Part shown: positions 61,254 to 64,000 of the stretch, one piece after another | Numbering within the stretch: position 1 is the stretch's first letter | Layout: each line of letters opens with the position of its first letter | Source: Lentimicrobiaceae bacterium | GTDB taxonomy: Bacteria; Bacteroidota; Bacteroidia; Bacteroidales; JALOCA01 | Assembly (NCBI GenBank): GCA_023227965.1 | Contig: JALOCA010000016.1 | Location: 1-64,000, forward strand | Direction: 5' to 3' | Length of the DNA stretch: 64,000 nucleotides | Made by a program: the position numbers and the translations under genes | The notes under the pieces: model-generated | The model's input: the letters and a program-made list of their open reading frames with translations, nothing else | Databases searched by the model: none | Told to the model about the DNA's origin: nothing

Positions 61254-61317
61254 GTATCTACCGAACATTCAAATTTTTATCAGATTAGTCCCGTAAGGGT
61301 TAATCTGTAACTATGTT

Positions 61318-61325
61318 TATCTTTG
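61318..61325 (+). promoter_or_regulatory. Putative -7 element TATCTTTG for thiL
   Basis: TAnnTTTG match 18 bp before the thiL ATG, in the spacer after xdhB. Confidence 0.45.
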
Positions 61326-61343
61326 CACAGATAAAAAAACGCT

Positions 61344-62429
61344 ATGGCAGAAACATCCAACAAACGCACCGAACTCTCCGAATTAGGCGAATTTGGGCTG
61401 ATAGAACATCTTACTAATGATATCAAACTAAAAAATAAAAGTACCCTCAAGGGCATAGGCGACGATGCCGCCGTGCTTGATTATGGCAATAAAGTAGCAT
61501 TGCTCTCTACCGACCTGCTGATAGAAGGCGTCCATTTCGATATGTCTTATACTCCGTTAAAACATTTGGGTTACAAAACTGCCGTGGTAAACTTTTCAGA
61601 TATTGCCGCCATGAATGGTATCCCAAAACAAATTACCGTAAGCATAGCCGTTTCCAACCGTTACAGTGTAGAGGCATTGGAAGAGTTTTACAACGGTTTG
61701 CTATTTGCCTGCGAACGTTATGGTGTGGACCTGGTAGGAGGCGACACCTCTTCCTGCCCGCACGGAATGTTTGTCTCAGTTTCTGTGGTTGGCGAAGCCG
61801 AAAAAGATAAAGTAGTATATCGCAAAGGAGCAAAAGAATATGATCTGGTATGCGTTACCGGCGATCTGGGAGCAGCTTACATGGGACTCCTGTTGCTCGA
61901 GCGTGAGAAACAGGTTTTTCAGTCTGATCCCACCATGCAACCTGACCTTTCCGGCCATGATTATATCCTCGAACGCCACCTGAAACCCGAAGCTCGTACC
62001 GACATTGTGGAACAACTGCAAAAAGCCGGCATTTTACCTACTTCCATGATTGATATTTCCGACGGACTGGCTTCTGAAATTCTTCATATCTGTAAAAATT
62101 CGGAAGTAGGTTGCAGCCTCTATGAAGACAAATTACCTATTGATGTAGCTATGGCAACGATGGCAGAAGAGTTGAACATAAGTGCTGTAACTGCTGCCAT
62201 GAACGGTGGTGAAGATTACGAACTGTTGTTTACCATTGTCCAAAAAGATTATGAAAAACTGAAAGAGATTCCCGGAATCACTGTTATCGGGCATATCACA
62301 GCCAAAAATGAAGGGATTAATCTGGTTTCCAACGATGGCAAACTGATACCCATCACAGCCCAGGGCTGGAACCATTGGAGAGAGAAAAACGACAGGGAAG
62401 TTGAAGGAGATAAAGGACAAGAGAAATAA
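61344..62429 (+). CDS. thiL: Thiamine-monophosphate kinase
   Basis: Phosphorylates TMP to thiamine diphosphate. 361 aa. Family signatures: LTNDIKLKNKSTLKGIGDDAAVLDYG, LLIEGVHFDMSYTPLKHLGYKTAVVNFSDIAAMN, DLVGGDTSSCPHG, SMIDISDGLASEIL and NGGEDYELLFT. The Mg/ATP loops are those of the PurM/ThiL superfamily. The C-terminus extends 10-15 residues beyond the family core. The product, thiamine diphosphate, is the cofactor of SucA in this window. Followed by a DUF1648 gene and GH3. Confidence 0.93.
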   Translation: MAETSNKRTELSELGEFGLIEHLTNDIKLKNKSTLKGIGDDAAVLDYGNKVALLSTDLLIEGVHFDMSYTPLKHLGYKTAVVNFSDIAAMNGIPKQITVSIAVSNRYSVEALEEFYNGLLFACERYGVDLVGGDTSSCPHGMFVSVSVVGEAEKDKVVYRKGAKEYDLVCVTGDLGAAYMGLLLLEREKQVFQSDPTMQPDLSGHDYILERHLKPEARTDIVEQLQKAGILPTSMIDISDGLASEILHICKNSEVGCSLYEDKLPIDVAMATMAEELNISAVTAAMNGGEDYELLFTIVQKDYEKLKEIPGITVIGHITAKNEGINLVSNDGKLIPITAQGWNHWREKNDREVEGDKGQEK

Positions 62430-62488
62430 TTTCTGCAAACCTTCCGGAGCCCGGAGTGCCCGGAAGAGTTAAAAAAACATTTCTGCTA

Positions 62489-62989
62489 ATGGCTAATAAC
62501 ACAAAACAACCAGAACCAAAATGGAAAGGCATAGATACTTCGCTGGAAGTGCTTGGTTTCCTGGCTCTGCTGGCATTAATTTTTTTGCCAATCATTTATT
62601 ATCATCAACTACCGCAAACCATTCCGACCCATTTTGATATTTATGGGAAACCGGATGATTTTTCCTCCAAACAAAGTCTGATTGCACTGCCGGTCATCGG
62701 AAGTTTTCTTTACATCCTTTTGACTGCTATTTCAATATTTATCGGAAAATATAACTACCCGGTAAAAATCACTCCGGAGAATGCAGAACGGCAATTGCGT
62801 TTGGCGATGCGCCTAGTGCGGATAGTAAAGTCCCTTCTGGTAACGGTTTTCTGCTACATTGCTTTTCAAACTATTCAGGTGGCCAGAGGCAATGCATCCG
62901 GATTAGGAGGCTATTTTGTTTTGATTTCTGCCGGTACTTTTGCCGTTGTTCTGATATTTTATTTTCTATTTGCATATAAAAAAACATGA
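62489..62989 (+). CDS. DUF1648-domain membrane protein
   Basis: 166 aa from the ATG at 62489 (a GTG at 62456 would add 11 residues, mostly basic). Three or four helices: VLGFLALLALIFLPIIYYHQL, LPVIGSFLYILLTAISIFI, SLLVTVFCYIAFQTIQV, GGYFVLISAGTFAVVLIFYFLF. The motif YYHQLPQTIPTHFDIYGKPD is the DUF1648 signature, also seen in SdpI-type immunity proteins. Its stop overlaps the GH3 start (ATGA), so the two are translationally coupled. Confidence 0.8.
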   Translation: MANNTKQPEPKWKGIDTSLEVLGFLALLALIFLPIIYYHQLPQTIPTHFDIYGKPDDFSSKQSLIALPVIGSFLYILLTAISIFIGKYNYPVKITPENAERQLRLAMRLVRIVKSLLVTVFCYIAFQTIQVARGNASGLGGYFVLISAGTFAVVLIFYFLFAYKKT

Positions 62990-64000
62990 AGTACATCTGT
63001 ATTCCCTTTTCCCTGATTCTGTTTGCCTTTTCGGCGAAAGCCCAGCAGATTTTGCCATATAAAAATCCTCAGTTGCCGGTGGAGGTAAGGGTTGCCGATT
63101 TGCTCGGGCGGATGACTCCCGAAGAAAAGTTCCGTCAACTCTTTATGGTGCCCGGCGATCTGGGCAACGATTCTTCCCGCTTCGATGCCGGCTTGTTCGG
63201 CTTTCAGACAAATACTTCGGAACAGTCGGAAAATGCTACCAATCAGATATTGAAATATAATCCCGGCAAGGATATTCCGGAAGCGGTGAAAAAGAACAAC
63301 TCCATCCAGCATTATTTTGTGGAGAAGTCAAGGTTGGGCATTCCCGTCATTTTCTTCGACGAAGCCCTGCACGGGCTGATGCGTTCTGGTGCTACGGCTT
63401 TCCCGCAATCCATTGCCCTGGCTGCTACTTTTGATACTGTTTTGATGACGAAAATCTCTGCGGCTATTGCCGAAGAATGCAAAGCCTGGGGCATCCGTCA
63501 GGTTTTATCTCCGGTGGTAAATCTTGCCACCGATGTCCGCTGGGGACGGGTAGAAGAAACCTATGGCGAAGATCCTTACCTTGCTTCTCAAATGGGCGTT
63601 GCATACGTAAAATCATTTGAAGACAGAGGAATTGTAACCACCCCCAAACATTTTGTGGTAAATCATGGCGACGGAGGCCGCGACAGCTATCCGGTTTACC
63701 TGAGCGAACGGGGGCTGGAAGAAAGCTATTTCATTCCTTTTAAAGCCGTGGTAAAACAAGGCGGGACACGCAGCATCATGACGGCTTACAACTCTTTGAA
63801 CGGACGTCCATGTACACAAAACAACTGGCTTCTGAATGAAAAACTGAAAAAAGAATGGGGCTTCCGCGGAATGGTGATCAGCGATGCCGGAGCAACCGGC
63901 GGCGCCAATGTGCTGCATTTTACGGCAAAAGATTATGAAGATGCCGGAAAACAAGCCATCGAAAACGGTATGGATGTTATCTTTCAGTCGGGTTTCGGCA
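62986..64000 (+). CDS. Glycoside hydrolase family 3 beta-glycosidase (3' end beyond window)
   Basis: 338 codons visible from ATG 62986, continuing past the window. Signal peptide MKYICIPFSLILFAFSAKAQ. GH3 N-terminal barrel signatures: VADLLGRMTPEEKFRQLFM, IPVIFFDEALHGLMR, TAFPQSIALAATFD, SPVVNLATDVRWGRVEETYGEDPYL, TPKHFVVNHGD, and the nucleophile Asp in GMVISDAGA (SDA, where SDW/SDF is commoner). Substrate beta-glucoside or beta-xyloside cannot be told. Overlaps the preceding stop by 4 bp. Confidence 0.92.
   Translation, partial: MKYICIPFSLILFAFSAKAQQILPYKNPQLPVEVRVADLLGRMTPEEKFRQLFMVPGDLGNDSSRFDAGLFGFQTNTSEQSENATNQILKYNPGKDIPEAVKKNNSIQHYFVEKSRLGIPVIFFDEALHGLMRSGATAFPQSIALAATFDTVLMTKISAAIAEECKAWGIRQVLSPVVNLATDVRWGRVEETYGEDPYLASQMGVAYVKSFEDRGIVTTPKHFVVNHGDGGRDSYPVYLSERGLEESYFIPFKAVVKQGGTRSIMTAYNSLNGRPCTQNNWLLNEKLKKEWGFRGMVISDAGATGGANVLHFTAKDYEDAGKQAIENGMDVIFQSGFG

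Noticed and set aside
1..64000. CRISPR array, prophage or insertion sequence
   Set aside because: No regular direct repeats with spacers, no integrase/transposase or phage structural genes seen on either strand.

Overview
The window reads as ordinary chromosome from a Bacteroidota species, most likely class Bacteroidia. Four things point there: secreted proteins with type IX secretion (T9SS) C-terminal sorting domains plus a PorW/SprE-like T9SS lipoprotein; family markers such as DUF4290, bactofilin next to AtpZ, and a free-standing NadB; a recurrent TAnnTTTG -7 element ahead of genes instead of TATAAT; and sparse Shine-Dalgarno sequences with several TTG/GTG starts. Coding density is high. 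I see no transposase, phage, CRISPR array or rRNA operon. One tRNA-Arg(CCT) and one tmRNA are present.

Layout. 1-3.7 kb (minus): sixA-like phosphatase, ppk1 and moeA (cut by the window edge) in a row. 4-11.7 kb: PNPOx-like protein, outer-membrane protein, VOC protein, a large T9SS beta-propeller protein, pssA, queD, secreted endonuclease I, free-Met-sulfoxide reductase. 11.8-21.3 kb: tnaA divergent from mfd, a secreted beta-lactamase-fold hydrolase, metG, tRNA-Arg. 21.5-30.8 kb: a giant T9SS papain-like protease, nadB, tmRNA, prolyl oligopeptidase, a YD-repeat cytoplasmic protein. 31-36.9 kb: SPFH protein with a tiny ribbon-helix-helix-like partner, a 55-aa ferredoxin, sucA-sucB, a Dabb protein. 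37-47 kb: uvrD/pcrA, DUF4290-murA, grpE-dnaJ, a NatAB-type ABC exporter followed by an NtrC-type regulator with no DNA-binding domain. 47-56.6 kb (minus): fabD, BI-1 protein, a PTPS-folE pterin pair, porW-bactofilin-atpZ-membrane protein, a PspC/LiaF-like pair, tatC. 56.7-64 kb (plus): xdhC-xdhA-xdhB xanthine dehydrogenase, thiL, a DUF1648 protein, and the start of a GH3 glycosidase.

How it fits together. The organism runs an oxidative TCA step (SucAB), catabolises tryptophan (TnaA) and purines (Xdh, whose molybdenum cofactor needs MoeA), and exports proteins through T9SS; PorW, three T9SS cargo proteins and Sec-type signal peptides all occur here, and TatC gives a second export route. Two COG0720 enzymes with different cysteine spacing suggest separate queuosine and biopterin routes.

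I found no clearly new large system. The best candidates for a second look are the SPFH-RHH gene pair, the YD-repeat protein, the DNA-binding-less sigma-54 activator, the Asp-type MurA, the protease with calcium-loop insertion, and a roughly 55-bp dispersed intergenic repeat.
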